16,922 bases of DNA from an uncultured Rubrivivax sp. (GCA_937975735.1 CALJUI010000011.1:1-16922); one strand, 5' to 3'; counted from the stretch's first letter, positions 7,551 through 15,562 are shown. Made by a program: numbers and translations. Notes: generated from the sequence alone by a model not told the origin.

Positions 7551-9625
7551 TGAGCGAAGACGCGCACGACCAGCACAACCCGCTGCTGCAGGACTGGACC
7601 GCCCCGTTCGGACTGCCGCCGTTCGACCGCATCGAGCCGCAGCACTTCGCGCCTGCCTTCCTCGCCGCTATGAAGGCGCACCGAGCCGAGCTGGCGGCGA
7701 TCGGCGCGGAGGACGGTGCGCCGGGCTTCGGCGACACGCTGGCCGCGTTCGACCGCAGCGGCCGGCTGCTGCACCGCGTCAGCGCGGTCTTCTACAACCT
7801 GACCGCGTCGCACACCAACCCCGAACTGCAGGCGGTGCAGCGCGAGATGGCGGCGCCGCTGGCCGCGCACTGGAACGCGGTCTACATGGATGCGGCGCTG
7901 TTCGCGCGGATCGACGCCCTGCATCGTCGGCGCGAGACGCTCGGTCTGGACGGCGAGCAGCGTCGCCTGCTCGACCGGGTGCACCTCGACTTCGTGCGCG
8001 CGGGCGCGCTGCTCGAGGGCGAGCCGCGCCGACGCTTCGGCGAGGTGATGGAGTCGCTCGCGGCGCTGACGACGCGGTTCGCGCAGAACGTGCTGCACGA
8101 CGAGTCGGCCTTCCAGCTCGTGCTGAAGGACGAGGCCGACCTGGCCGGGCTGCCCGACTTCGTGCGCGACAGCGCACGCCAGGCGGCGCAGGAGCGCGGC
8201 CTGGGCGACGTGCACGTGATCACGCTGTCGCGTTCGCTGATCGTGCCCTTCCTGACCTTCAGTGAGCGGCGCGACCTGCGCGAGCAGGCCTGGCGGGCCT
8301 GGACCACGCGCGGCGAACACGACGGCGAGCACGACAACCGGCCGGTGGCGCGCGAGATCCTCGCGCTGCGCCGCGAGCAGGCCAGCCTGCTCGGCTATCC
8401 CTGCTACGCGGACTACGCGCTGGCCGACACGATGGCCAGGCGGCAGGACGCGGTGCAGCAGCTCTTCGCCGAGGTCTGGCCGCGCGCGCTGGCGGCGGTC
8501 GAGCGCGAACGCGAGGCGCTGCAGCGCGCGATGCTGAAGGCCGGCGCGAGCGGCCCGATCGAGGCCTGGGACTGGCGCTACTGGGCCGAGCGCGTGCGCG
8601 TCGCCGACTACGCGATCGACGACGCCGAGATCAAGCCCTACTTCCCGCTGCCGGCGATGGTGCAGGCGGCGTTCGACTGCGCGCAGCGCCTGTTCGGCCT
8701 GCGCTTCGCGCCGCGGCCGGACCTGCCGGTCTATCACCCCGACGTGAAGGCCTACGAGGTGCAGGACCGCGAGGGCCGCACGCTGGGCGTCTTCCTGCAG
8801 GACAACTTCGCCCGGCCGAGCAAGCGCAGCGGCGCCTGGATGAGCTCGCTGCGCTGGCAGAGCCGCAACGGCAGCGACGAGCTGCCGGTGATCCTGAACA
8901 ACAACAACTTCGCCAAGGGTGCGCCGGAACAGCCGACGCTGCTGTCGCTCGACGACGTGCGCACGCTGTTCCACGAGTTCGGCCACGGCCTGCACGGGCT
9001 GCTGTCGAGCGTGCGCTACCAGCGCCTGTCCGGCACCCAGGTGCTGCGCGATTTCGTCGAGTTGCCGTCGCAGATGTTCGAGCACTGGATCGCCGAGCCG
9101 TCGGTGCTCAAGCGTCACGCGCGTCATGTGCGCACCGGCGAGCCGATGCCCGACGAGCTCATCCGGCGCATGCAGGCGGCGCGCCGCTTCAACCAGGGCT
9201 ACGAGACGGTGCGCTACACGGCCAGCGCGATCGTCGACATGGCGGTGCACGCGCGGACCGAGCCTGAACCACCCAACGACCTCGGCGCCTTCGAGGCCGC
9301 GGTGCTCGCCGAGCGCGGCCTGCCCGACGGCGTCGGGCTCAACCACCGCCTGGTGCATTTCCAGCACCTGTTCTCGGGCTCGGGCTACGCCGCCGGCTAC
9401 TACGTCTACCTGTGGGCCGAAGTGCTGGATGCCGACGGCTTCGGGGCCTTCACCGAGGCCGGCGACCCGTTCGATCCGACCGTCGCCAAGGCGCTGCTCC
9501 GATTCATCTACGCCAGCGGCAACTCGCTGGAGCCCGGCCAGGCCTTCCAGGCCTTCCGCGGTCGTGCGCCGGACGTGGCGCCGATGCTGCGCCAGAAGGG
9601 ACTGATCGAGGAGGCGCTCGCCTAG
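7550..9625 (+). CDS. dcp: Peptidyl-dipeptidase Dcp-type M3 metallopeptidase
   Basis: A 691-residue M3 family zinc peptidase. The zinc site is HEFGH at residues 475-479, with E504 in RDFVELPSQ as the third ligand. The region after it follows Dcp more closely than oligopeptidase A: RYQRLSGTQVLRDFVE, SGSGYAAGYYVYLW, and near the end FRGRAPDVAPMLRQKGL. Dcp removes dipeptides from the C-terminus of short peptides. No signal peptide is present, so it is expected in the cytosol. The ATG at 7550 shares its A with the TGA of the preceding gene, and AGGG stands 7 bases upstream. The end is unusual: its TAG stop (9623-9625) lies in a CTAG palindrome that also gives the stop of the convergent histidine kinase gene. 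Family certain; Dcp versus OpdA fairly sure. Confidence 0.93.
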   Translation: MSEDAHDQHNPLLQDWTAPFGLPPFDRIEPQHFAPAFLAAMKAHRAELAAIGAEDGAPGFGDTLAAFDRSGRLLHRVSAVFYNLTASHTNPELQAVQREMAAPLAAHWNAVYMDAALFARIDALHRRRETLGLDGEQRRLLDRVHLDFVRAGALLEGEPRRRFGEVMESLAALTTRFAQNVLHDESAFQLVLKDEADLAGLPDFVRDSARQAAQERGLGDVHVITLSRSLIVPFLTFSERRDLREQAWRAWTTRGEHDGEHDNRPVAREILALRREQASLLGYPCYADYALADTMARRQDAVQQLFAEVWPRALAAVEREREALQRAMLKAGASGPIEAWDWRYWAERVRVADYAIDDAEIKPYFPLPAMVQAAFDCAQRLFGLRFAPRPDLPVYHPDVKAYEVQDREGRTLGVFLQDNFARPSKRSGAWMSSLRWQSRNGSDELPVILNNNNFAKGAPEQPTLLSLDDVRTLFHEFGHGLHGLLSSVRYQRLSGTQVLRDFVELPSQMFEHWIAEPSVLKRHARHVRTGEPMPDELIRRMQAARRFNQGYETVRYTASAIVDMAVHARTEPEPPNDLGAFEAAVLAERGLPDGVGLNHRLVHFQHLFSGSGYAAGYYVYLWAEVLDADGFGAFTEAGDPFDPTVAKALLRFIYASGNSLEPGQAFQAFRGRAPDVAPMLRQKGLIEEALA

Positions 9626-9628
9626 GCG
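9619..9628. other. Palindrome CGCCTAGGCG carrying the stop codons of two convergent genes
   Basis: The 10-base perfect palindrome has CTAG at 9622-9625. Read on the + strand, TAG at 9623-9625 ends dcp; read on the - strand, TAG at 9624-9622 ends the hybrid histidine kinase. The coding regions therefore overlap by 4 bases with no room for a terminator. Confidence 0.9.
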
Positions 9629-12594
9629 CCGGCGCCCGGGGCCAGCAGCCGGTCGACCGCGCGCAGCAGCACGCGCAGGTCGAGCGGCTTGGTCCAGTAG
9701 TCGGCGAATCCCTGTTCGCGGGCGCGCTCGATGTCCCGCGGCATCGCGTTGGCCGACACCGCGATACAGGGGATGGCGGCGGTGGCCGGATCGGCGCGCA
9801 GTCGACGACGGACCTCGTGGCCGTCGATGTCGGGCAACTGCATGTCGAGCAGGATCAGGTCGGGCCGCAGCGCCTGCGCCATCACCAGGCCCTGCCGTCC
9901 GTCGACCGCGCGATGCAGGGTCACGCCGGTGGCCTGGGTCAGCATCTCCTCCATCAGGAGCATGTTGACCGGGTTGTCCTCGATGTAGAGCACGTGGCCG
10001 CGGGCCTGCTGGCCCGGCCGGCCCGCGTCGTCGTCGCGGGCCGTCGCCTGGGCCGGATCCGACGGCGCATCGGGCAGCGTCACGGTGAAGGTGCTGCCTG
10101 CGTCGGGCTGGCTGCGCGCGGCCAGCGTGCCGCCCATGCGCTCGACCAGCGCCTTGGCGATCGCCAGGCCGATGCCCGAGCCGTCGATCCCTCGCGATTC
10201 GGCGCCGAGCCGGTTGAAGGGCTCGAACAGGTGGCTCAGCTGGGCCGGCGACAGCCCGACGCCGCCGTCGATGACGCGCAGCGCGACGCGCCCGCGGGTC
10301 GCCTCGGCCTCGACGCGGATGCGGCCGCCGGGCCGGTTGTACTTGATCGCATTGCTGAGCAGATTGATCAGCACCTGGCGCAGCCGGGTGCGGTCGGCGC
10401 GAGGCACCGCGTCGAGCGCACCGAGCTCGACCTCCGGCAGGCCCTGCGCCTGGCGCAGCGCGTCGACGAGCGCGACCGACTCGCGCACCAGCGCGCGCAG
10501 GTCGATCGCCTCGGCCTGCATGCGCAGCCGGCCGCCCTCCAGCCCGGCCAGGTCGAGCACGTCGTTGATCAGGGCCAGCAGGTGCTGGCCGGCCGCCAGC
10601 ACGTGGCGCAGATGGGCCTGCCCGGTGGCGTCGTCGCGCGGGTGGCGGTCGATCTGCAGCTGGGTGAAGCCGAGCACCGCATTCAGCGGCGTGCGCAGCT
10701 CATGGCTCATGCGCGACAGGAACTGGCTCTTGGCCTCGCTGGCGCGCTGCGCCAGCTCGCGTTCGCGCCGCTCGTCGGCGGCGCTGCGGGCGTCGGTGAC
10801 GTCCCAGTTGACGCCGATCCTGCGCACGACGCGACCGGCGTCGTCGCGCACCGGGCCCGAGCGCGAGGCCAGCCAACGGATCTGGCCATCCGGCCAGACC
10901 ACGCGGAACTCGTTGTTGACGACGCGCTCGCCGCTGCTCGACGCGGCGAGCTGGCGCGTCGCCGCGGCGCGGTCGTCGGGATGCACCATGTCCAGCAGCT
11001 CGTCGACGGTGGGTGCCTGGGGGCGCGGGGCACGGCCGCGCAGGCGCCACATCTGCTCGTCCCAGTCGGTCGCGCCGGTGCGCACGTCGCGCTCCCAGGA
11101 GCCCAGGCCGGCGCCGCGGGCGGCGAGTGCCGCGCGTTCGCCGGCGCGCCGCAGCGCAAGGTCGATCTGGCGGCGCTCGGTCACGTCGACGGCGACGCCG
11201 AACAGGATGGGCGTGTCGCCCGTATCGTCGACCTGCGAGGTCGCACGCACGACCCGCTCGCCGCCGTCGGGGCGCACGATGCGGAACTCGGCGGCGAGCG
11301 GGCCGCGCTCGCCGTCGCGCAGGCGGACGAAGGCCCCGCGCACCATCTCGCGATCGAGCGGGTGCACCCAGCGGTCGATCCACTCGCGCACCGTCGGCAC
11401 CGGTTCGCCGTCGGCCAGGCCGTGGAGCTGCCGCATCTGTTCGCTCCAGCGCGCCCGCTCGCCGCTCGCCCCCTCGGCCCAGTAGCCGATGCCGGCGCTG
11501 TGCGCCGCCATCTCCAGCCGCCGCGTGAGCACCTGCGCCTGCCGCGTCGCGTCGACGCGCGCGGTCACGTCCATCGACACGCCCAGGAACGCCACCGGCT
11601 GCCCGCCGGCGTCGCGCAGCAGCGCACGGCGGGTCAGGACGTCGCGCCACTGGCCGTCGCTGCGCCGATAGCGAGCCTCGAAGTCGGTCGCCCGGCCGGT
11701 GCGCAGCGTCTGCTCGGCCGAGGCGATCACGCGCGGCAGGTCGTCGGGGTGGATCAGCGCGCGCACCTCCTCGAGCGCCAGTCCCTCCGGCCGCGGCCGC
11801 AGGCCGACCACCTCGAAGGCGTGCTCGCTGTAGTGCATGCGGTTGGTGCGCAGGTCGTGCCGCCAGCGCGCCAGGCCGGTGAGCTCCTCGGCCAGCACCA
11901 GCTCCGATTCGCGCTCGTCGCGCGCCTGGGCCAGCTCCCAGGCCTCGGTATCGTCCATCAGCACGCCGATCACGCGGTCGGCGCGGCCGTCCGCCCCGCA
12001 GCGCACGACCCATTGCGAGTGCAGCCGGCGCACGCTGCCGTCGGGCCGGCGCACGCGGTAGCGGTGCTGATAGGTGCCGGGCTGCGACAGCGACGCGGCG
12101 AACGCCGCCTCGAGGGCGGCCCGGTCCTCGGCGACGATGCGCTGCACCGCCTGCCCGAAGGCCGGCGTGTCGGCGTCGGACTCGATGCCCCACATGCGCC
12201 GCACCTGCGGGTCCCACTGGCCCTGCATCGTGTCCACGTCGCGCCACCAGGTGCCCAGGCGGCCGAGTTCGCGGGTCAGCGCGAACAGCTCGTCGAGCTC
12301 GGCGAGCTGCCGCGCCGTCCGCACCTGCGCCTGTGCGTCGACCAGCGCGATCAACGTGTCACCGCCGGGTTGCGGCGCGCGCGCCGCGCGCACCCAGCGG
12401 TCGGTCGCGTCGACGTGGACCGGCGCGTCGTCGCCCGGCAGCGCCGGCACGGGTTCGCTGCCCGGTCGGGCGCCGTCTTCACCGAGCAGCACCGCCGCGG
12501 CGGCATTGCGCCAGCGGATCCGGCCCTGCGGGTCGACGAGCAGGTGGGCGATCGGGCTGTCGGCCAATGCGGGGGCCGGCGCGGCTGGCGTCAT
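9622..12594 (-). CDS. Soluble hybrid sensor histidine kinase with multiple PAS domains and a C-terminal receiver
   Basis: A 990-residue cytosolic sensor kinase with no membrane segment. Order: a degenerate PAS-like part (about 8-90); four PAS_3-type domains (about 105-225, 232-350, 362-482 and 490-612); a dimerisation/phosphoacceptor helix with H631 in SHELRTPLN; an ATPase domain with the N box around N748 (LINLLSNAIKYN), DGGVGLS, and GIDGSGIGLAIAK; and a receiver with phospho-acceptor D917 (LILLDMQLPD) and K969 (YWTKPLD). Each regular PAS begins with an aligned Trp (W116, W244, W372, W500) and ends with a D-(V/D)-T motif, all exactly 128 residues apart. The signal is unknown; no haem or flavin motif is obvious. 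No DNA-binding partner lies nearby, so output probably goes through a phosphotransfer protein elsewhere. The ATG at 12594 lacks a clear ribosome binding site; the frame stays open upstream but turns Arg/Pro-rich and enters the carboxyltransferase gene, so it is not used. Confidence 0.92.
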   Translation of the reverse strand: MTPAAPAPALADSPIAHLLVDPQGRIRWRNAAAAVLLGEDGARPGSEPVPALPGDDAPVHVDATDRWVRAARAPQPGGDTLIALVDAQAQVRTARQLAELDELFALTRELGRLGTWWRDVDTMQGQWDPQVRRMWGIESDADTPAFGQAVQRIVAEDRAALEAAFAASLSQPGTYQHRYRVRRPDGSVRRLHSQWVVRCGADGRADRVIGVLMDDTEAWELAQARDERESELVLAEELTGLARWRHDLRTNRMHYSEHAFEVVGLRPRPEGLALEEVRALIHPDDLPRVIASAEQTLRTGRATDFEARYRRSDGQWRDVLTRRALLRDAGGQPVAFLGVSMDVTARVDATRQAQVLTRRLEMAAHSAGIGYWAEGASGERARWSEQMRQLHGLADGEPVPTVREWIDRWVHPLDREMVRGAFVRLRDGERGPLAAEFRIVRPDGGERVVRATSQVDDTGDTPILFGVAVDVTERRQIDLALRRAGERAALAARGAGLGSWERDVRTGATDWDEQMWRLRGRAPRPQAPTVDELLDMVHPDDRAAATRQLAASSSGERVVNNEFRVVWPDGQIRWLASRSGPVRDDAGRVVRRIGVNWDVTDARSAADERRERELAQRASEAKSQFLSRMSHELRTPLNAVLGFTQLQIDRHPRDDATGQAHLRHVLAAGQHLLALINDVLDLAGLEGGRLRMQAEAIDLRALVRESVALVDALRQAQGLPEVELGALDAVPRADRTRLRQVLINLLSNAIKYNRPGGRIRVEAEATRGRVALRVIDGGVGLSPAQLSHLFEPFNRLGAESRGIDGSGIGLAIAKALVERMGGTLAARSQPDAGSTFTVTLPDAPSDPAQATARDDDAGRPGQQARGHVLYIEDNPVNMLLMEEMLTQATGVTLHRAVDGRQGLVMAQALRPDLILLDMQLPDIDGHEVRRRLRADPATAAIPCIAVSANAMPRDIERAREQGFADYWTKPLDLRVLLRAVDRLLAPGAGA

Positions 12595-12695
12595 GGTCGG
12601 GGTCGCCGGGGGCGGGATGGCGTCGTTCGGCAAGCCGGGCGACGCGGACGGTCTCGGCGCAGTATGCGACAGGCCGCCAGCAGGGAGCGATCCGA

Positions 12696-12709
12696 GACAA
12701 TGGGCATTG
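12696..12709. promoter_or_regulatory. GACAAT box inside a small dyad upstream of the carboxyltransferase gene
   Basis: GACAAT at 12696-12701 resembles a -10 element (TATAAT) and lies 30 bases before the + strand gene at 12732. It overlaps the perfect dyad CAATG-GG-CATTG (12698-12709). No good -35 is seen at 16-18 bases upstream, so the promoter call is weak. The region 12595-12731 separates the divergent kinase and carboxyltransferase genes; nothing else clear is seen in it apart from the GGGAGA ribosome binding site at 12721-12726. Confidence 0.3.
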
Positions 12710-12731
12710 ACGGACACCGAGGGAGAGCCCC

Positions 12732-14528
12732 ATGGATCGACTGCCTGCGCCGGTGCAGGGTGCGGTGATCGGCATCGAGGTCGAGGTCGGACAGGCGGTG
12801 CGCCGCGGCCAGCGCCTCGTGCTCTTCGAGTCGATGAAGATGGAGGTGCCGCTGGAGGCGCCCGCCGACGGCGTGGTGACCTCGATCGCCGTCGCGATCG
12901 GCGACGCGGTCGCCGAGGGCGAGCCGGTGCTCGCGTTCGCGCCGGGAGCCATTCACGATGGCGGGTCCGCGGCGACGCCGGCCGCAGCGGCGGATCCGCG
13001 GCCGGACCTGCTGCGGTTGCGCGAGCGCCGGGCACAGTTCGCCGACGCGGCGCGGCCCGACGCGGTGGCCGCCCGCCACGCCAAGGCCCTGCGCACCGCG
13101 CGGGAGAACGTCGACGACCTGCTCGACAAGGGCAGCTTCACCGAGATCGGGGCCTTCGCGGTCGCCGCGCAGCGCAGCCGACGTCCGCTCGACGAACTGC
13201 AGCGCGAGACGCCGGCCGACGGCGTGATCACCGGGACCGGTTCGATCGACGGTCGCCCGGTGGCCGTGCTGGCCTACGACTACACGGTGCTGGCCGGCAC
13301 GCAGGGGGTGTTCAGCCATCGCAAGTGCGACCGCCTGCTCGATCTCGCCGCGCGCCAGCGGATGCCGCTGGTGCTGTTCGCGGAAGGCGGCGGTGGCCGG
13401 CCCGGCGACGTCGACTGGCTCGGCGTCGCCGGGCTGGACTGCACGACCTTCGCGCGGCTGGCGGCGCTGTCGGGCCGAGTGCCGCTGGTCGGCATCGTCG
13501 CCGGCCGCTGTTTCGCGGGCAACGCCGCGCTGCTCGGCTGCTGCGACCTGATCATCGCGGTCGAGGGCGCCAGCATCGGCATGGGCGGCCCGGCGATGAT
13601 CGAAGGCGGCGGCCTCGGTCGGGTCGACGCCGACGCGGTGGGGCCGGTCGAGGTGCAGAGCGCCAATGGCGTGGTCGACCTGCGCGTGGCCGACGAGGCG
13701 GCGGCGGTGGCGCTGGCACGGCGCTATCTCGGGCTGGCCGCCGGCGTGACCCTGCCCGAGGCGCGTGCCGGCGGGCCGGCCGAGGCGCTGCGCGTGGCGC
13801 TGCCGGCCAACCGCAACGCGCTGTACGAGCCGCGCACGATCCTGTCGACGGTGTTCGATGCCGACAGCCTGCTTGAACTGCGGCGCGACTTCGGCGCCGG
13901 GATCGTCACCGCGCTGGCGCGGCTCGGCGGTCGCCCGGTCGCGGTGGCCGCCAGCCAGCCGCGGCACCTGGGCGGCGCGCTCGACGCGCCGGCGTGCGAC
14001 AAGCTCGCGCGCTTCATGCAGTTGGCCGACGCCTGGGGCTGGCCGCTGATCAGCTTCGTCGACACGCCGGGCTTCATGGTCGGGCCCGCGTCGGAGTCGA
14101 CGGGCATGGTGCGCCATGCCGCGAGGCTGTTCGTCAACGCCGCGGCGCTGCGCGTGCCGGTGGCCGCGGTCGTGCTGCGCAGGGGCTACGGGCTCGGCGC
14201 GATGGCGCTGACCGCCGGCCACTTTCACGCGCCGGTCGCGATCGCCGCCTGGCCGAGCGCCGAGTTCGGCGCGATGGGCATCGAAGGCGCGGTCCGGCTG
14301 GGCTTCCGCAAGGAGCTCGACGCGCTGCCGCCCGAGGAACGCGAGCGGCGCTTCCGCCAGCGCGTGCAGGAGGCGATCGATCGCGGCCAGGCGTTGAACA
14401 TGGCCTCCCACCTGGAAATCGACGACGTGATCGATCCGGCCGAGACGCGCGGCTGGCTGCTGCGGGTGATCGCCGGCGCGAGCGCCGGCGAACGGCCACC
14501 GCGGCGGCCGTTCATCGACGCCTGGTGA
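12732..14528 (+). CDS. Biotin carboxyl carrier domain fused to an acyl-CoA carboxyltransferase
   Basis: A 598-residue fusion. Residues 1-70 form a biotinyl/lipoyl-type carrier: PAPVQGAV at the first turn and FESMKMEVPLEAP, in which K36 is the expected biotin site. After a short Ala/Pro linker, residues about 95-598 are a full carboxyltransferase of the acetyl/propionyl/methylcrotonyl-CoA carboxylase beta type. Its N half has GRCFAGNAALLGCCDLIIA, SIGMGGPAMIEGGGLG and VQSANGVVD; its C half has VDTPGFMVG, VLRRGYGLGAMAL and AEFGAMGIEGAV. The enzyme should move CO2 from carboxybiotin to an acyl-CoA in the cytosol; the acyl-CoA cannot be told from the sequence. The biotin carboxylase subunit is missing from the window, and carrier-first fusion with the transferase is less common than carrier with biotin carboxylase. 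The ATG at 12732 has GAGGGAGA 5 bases upstream. It is divergent from the kinase and ends 7 bases from the convergent EEP gene. Confidence 0.92.
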   Translation: MDRLPAPVQGAVIGIEVEVGQAVRRGQRLVLFESMKMEVPLEAPADGVVTSIAVAIGDAVAEGEPVLAFAPGAIHDGGSAATPAAAADPRPDLLRLRERRAQFADAARPDAVAARHAKALRTARENVDDLLDKGSFTEIGAFAVAAQRSRRPLDELQRETPADGVITGTGSIDGRPVAVLAYDYTVLAGTQGVFSHRKCDRLLDLAARQRMPLVLFAEGGGGRPGDVDWLGVAGLDCTTFARLAALSGRVPLVGIVAGRCFAGNAALLGCCDLIIAVEGASIGMGGPAMIEGGGLGRVDADAVGPVEVQSANGVVDLRVADEAAAVALARRYLGLAAGVTLPEARAGGPAEALRVALPANRNALYEPRTILSTVFDADSLLELRRDFGAGIVTALARLGGRPVAVAASQPRHLGGALDAPACDKLARFMQLADAWGWPLISFVDTPGFMVGPASESTGMVRHAARLFVNAAALRVPVAAVVLRRGYGLGAMALTAGHFHAPVAIAAWPSAEFGAMGIEGAVRLGFRKELDALPPEERERRFRQRVQEAIDRGQALNMASHLEIDDVIDPAETRGWLLRVIAGASAGERPPRRPFIDAW

Positions 14529-14535
14529 GGCGGAT

Positions 14536-15513
14536 TCAGGAGAGCGCGAAGTCGGCGACCACCGGTGCGTGGTCGGACTCCGGAAAGCGGCGGTCGTCGC
14601 GGAACGCCCCCGACTCGTCGGGCAGCGCCTCGTTGTGGATCTCGGCATGGTCGAACGAGCGCAGCATCGATCGCGAGACGATGACGTGGTCGAACAACGC
14701 CCCGCGGCCCACGTGCAGCAGCGTGTAGCGTGCGCTGGGCGGCACGTTGTTCTCGCAGGGCACCATCACCCGCGGCGCGTGCAGCGGGTTGCCGGTCTCC
14801 TCGACCGGGCCGCAGATCGCGCGCATCGTGACCTCGTCGGCCTCGGCATTGAAGTCCCCGCAGATCGCGATCGGCGCGTCCGCGCCGCGCTCGTCGAACA
14901 GCCGGTCGATCAGCAGCCGCGCCTGCAGGGCCTGACCAAGGCGCTTCATCGCCGACACGAAGCTGCCCTCGGCCCAGGCCGACGGCGAGCGCCAGGTGAA
15001 GCGGTCGAGGGTCTGGCCCTTGACGGTGGTCGCCAGCTTGGACTTCAGGTGAACGTTGATCAGGTCCAGCGTCAGCGCCCCGGGCAGCACGATCCGGCAA
15101 TGCAGCATCGGCCGCTCCCAGCCCATCGGCTCGGCCAGTTCGTCCGGCGGGTCGGCCGTGACGTAGCGGTACGAGGGTCGCGCCGCCGACGAGTCGCGCA
15201 GCACGTCGACCGTGGTGATCGGCCAGCGCGACAGCGTCACGAGGTTGCGCCGGTCGTAGGGCTGGCCGCCGGTGGTGACGGTCCAGGCGCGATGGAATCC
15301 GAGCAGCTCGGTGCCGGCGAGCAAGGCATCCAGCGCGCCGAAGTGCCGGGCGCCGCTGACGCCCTGGCTGTGCACCTCCTGCAGGCAGACGATGTCGGCG
15401 CGCAGGCGCTGCAGCTGCGGCCGCATGATGGCGATGCGCTCGGCCAGCGGGGGACGCTCGGTCGGCCCGTCGTCGAGGTTCTCGAGGTTGAAGGTGGCCA
15501 GGCGAAGTCGCAT
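14536..15513 (-). CDS. Endonuclease/exonuclease/phosphatase family protein
   Basis: A 325-residue protein with the EEP (DNase I/exonuclease III-like) fold. Active-site motifs in order: LATFNLENL (N9), CLQEV (E46), a LINVHLKSK strand, GDFNAE (D220, N222) and the closing SDHAPVV (D314, H315). These residues bind Mg2+ and cut a phosphodiester or phosphomonoester. The family includes nucleases, sphingomyelinases and inositol phosphatases, and the target here cannot be read from the sequence. No signal peptide is seen. I chose the ATG at 15513; a TTG two codons upstream (15519) is possible, and neither has a good ribosome binding site. The gene is divergent from the rhodanese and shares with it the 74-base region holding the GGGACAATG dyad. 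Its stop is 7 bases from that of the carboxyltransferase fusion. Confidence 0.88.
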   Translation of the reverse strand: MRLRLATFNLENLDDGPTERPPLAERIAIMRPQLQRLRADIVCLQEVHSQGVSGARHFGALDALLAGTELLGFHRAWTVTTGGQPYDRRNLVTLSRWPITTVDVLRDSSAARPSYRYVTADPPDELAEPMGWERPMLHCRIVLPGALTLDLINVHLKSKLATTVKGQTLDRFTWRSPSAWAEGSFVSAMKRLGQALQARLLIDRLFDERGADAPIAICGDFNAEADEVTMRAICGPVEETGNPLHAPRVMVPCENNVPPSARYTLLHVGRGALFDHVIVSRSMLRSFDHAEIHNEALPDESGAFRDDRRFPESDHAPVVADFALS

Positions 15514-15542
15514 CGGCAAAGGATCGGCGCGAGTGGGACAAT
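15513..15542 (+). promoter_or_regulatory. Candidate sigma70-type promoter for the rhodanese gene
   Basis: TCGGCA (15513-15518, 4 of 6 matches to TTGACA) and GACAAT (15537-15542, 4 of 6 to TATAAT) are 18 bases apart. A start of transcription near 15550 would give a leader of about 38 bases. The -35 overlaps the EEP start codon. The motifs are weak individually; the mirrored promoter on the other strand raises confidence a little. Confidence 0.35.
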
Positions 15543-15562
15543 GACGTCCGAGCCATTGTCCC
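15535..15562. promoter_or_regulatory. Perfect inverted repeat GGGACAATG-N10-CATTGTCCC between divergent genes
   Basis: Two exact 9-base arms (15535-15543 and 15554-15562) lie midway in the 74-base region between the EEP gene (start 15513) and the rhodanese gene (start 15588). Each arm carries GACAAT facing its own gene, so the dyad may be an operator or just a pair of -10 boxes. The region holds nothing else clear. Confidence 0.6.

Noticed and set aside
9412..12768. A + strand open frame of 1,118 codons running antisense to the histidine kinase gene
   Set aside because: Composition is Arg/Gly/Ala/His-rich without domain motifs, while the minus strand carries complete PAS, kinase and receiver motifs. 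Long antisense frames are expected in such GC-rich DNA.
12595..13035. N-terminal extension of the histidine kinase by 147 codons
   Set aside because: The extension is Arg/Pro-rich, overlaps the carboxyltransferase start and its carrier domain, and shows no domain; the ATG at 12594 leads directly into a PAS-like region.
12591..14648. A - strand open frame of 685 codons opposite the carboxyltransferase gene
   Set aside because: It has low-complexity Arg/His/Gln content and no recognisable fold, and the + strand encodes a complete carrier plus carboxyltransferase.
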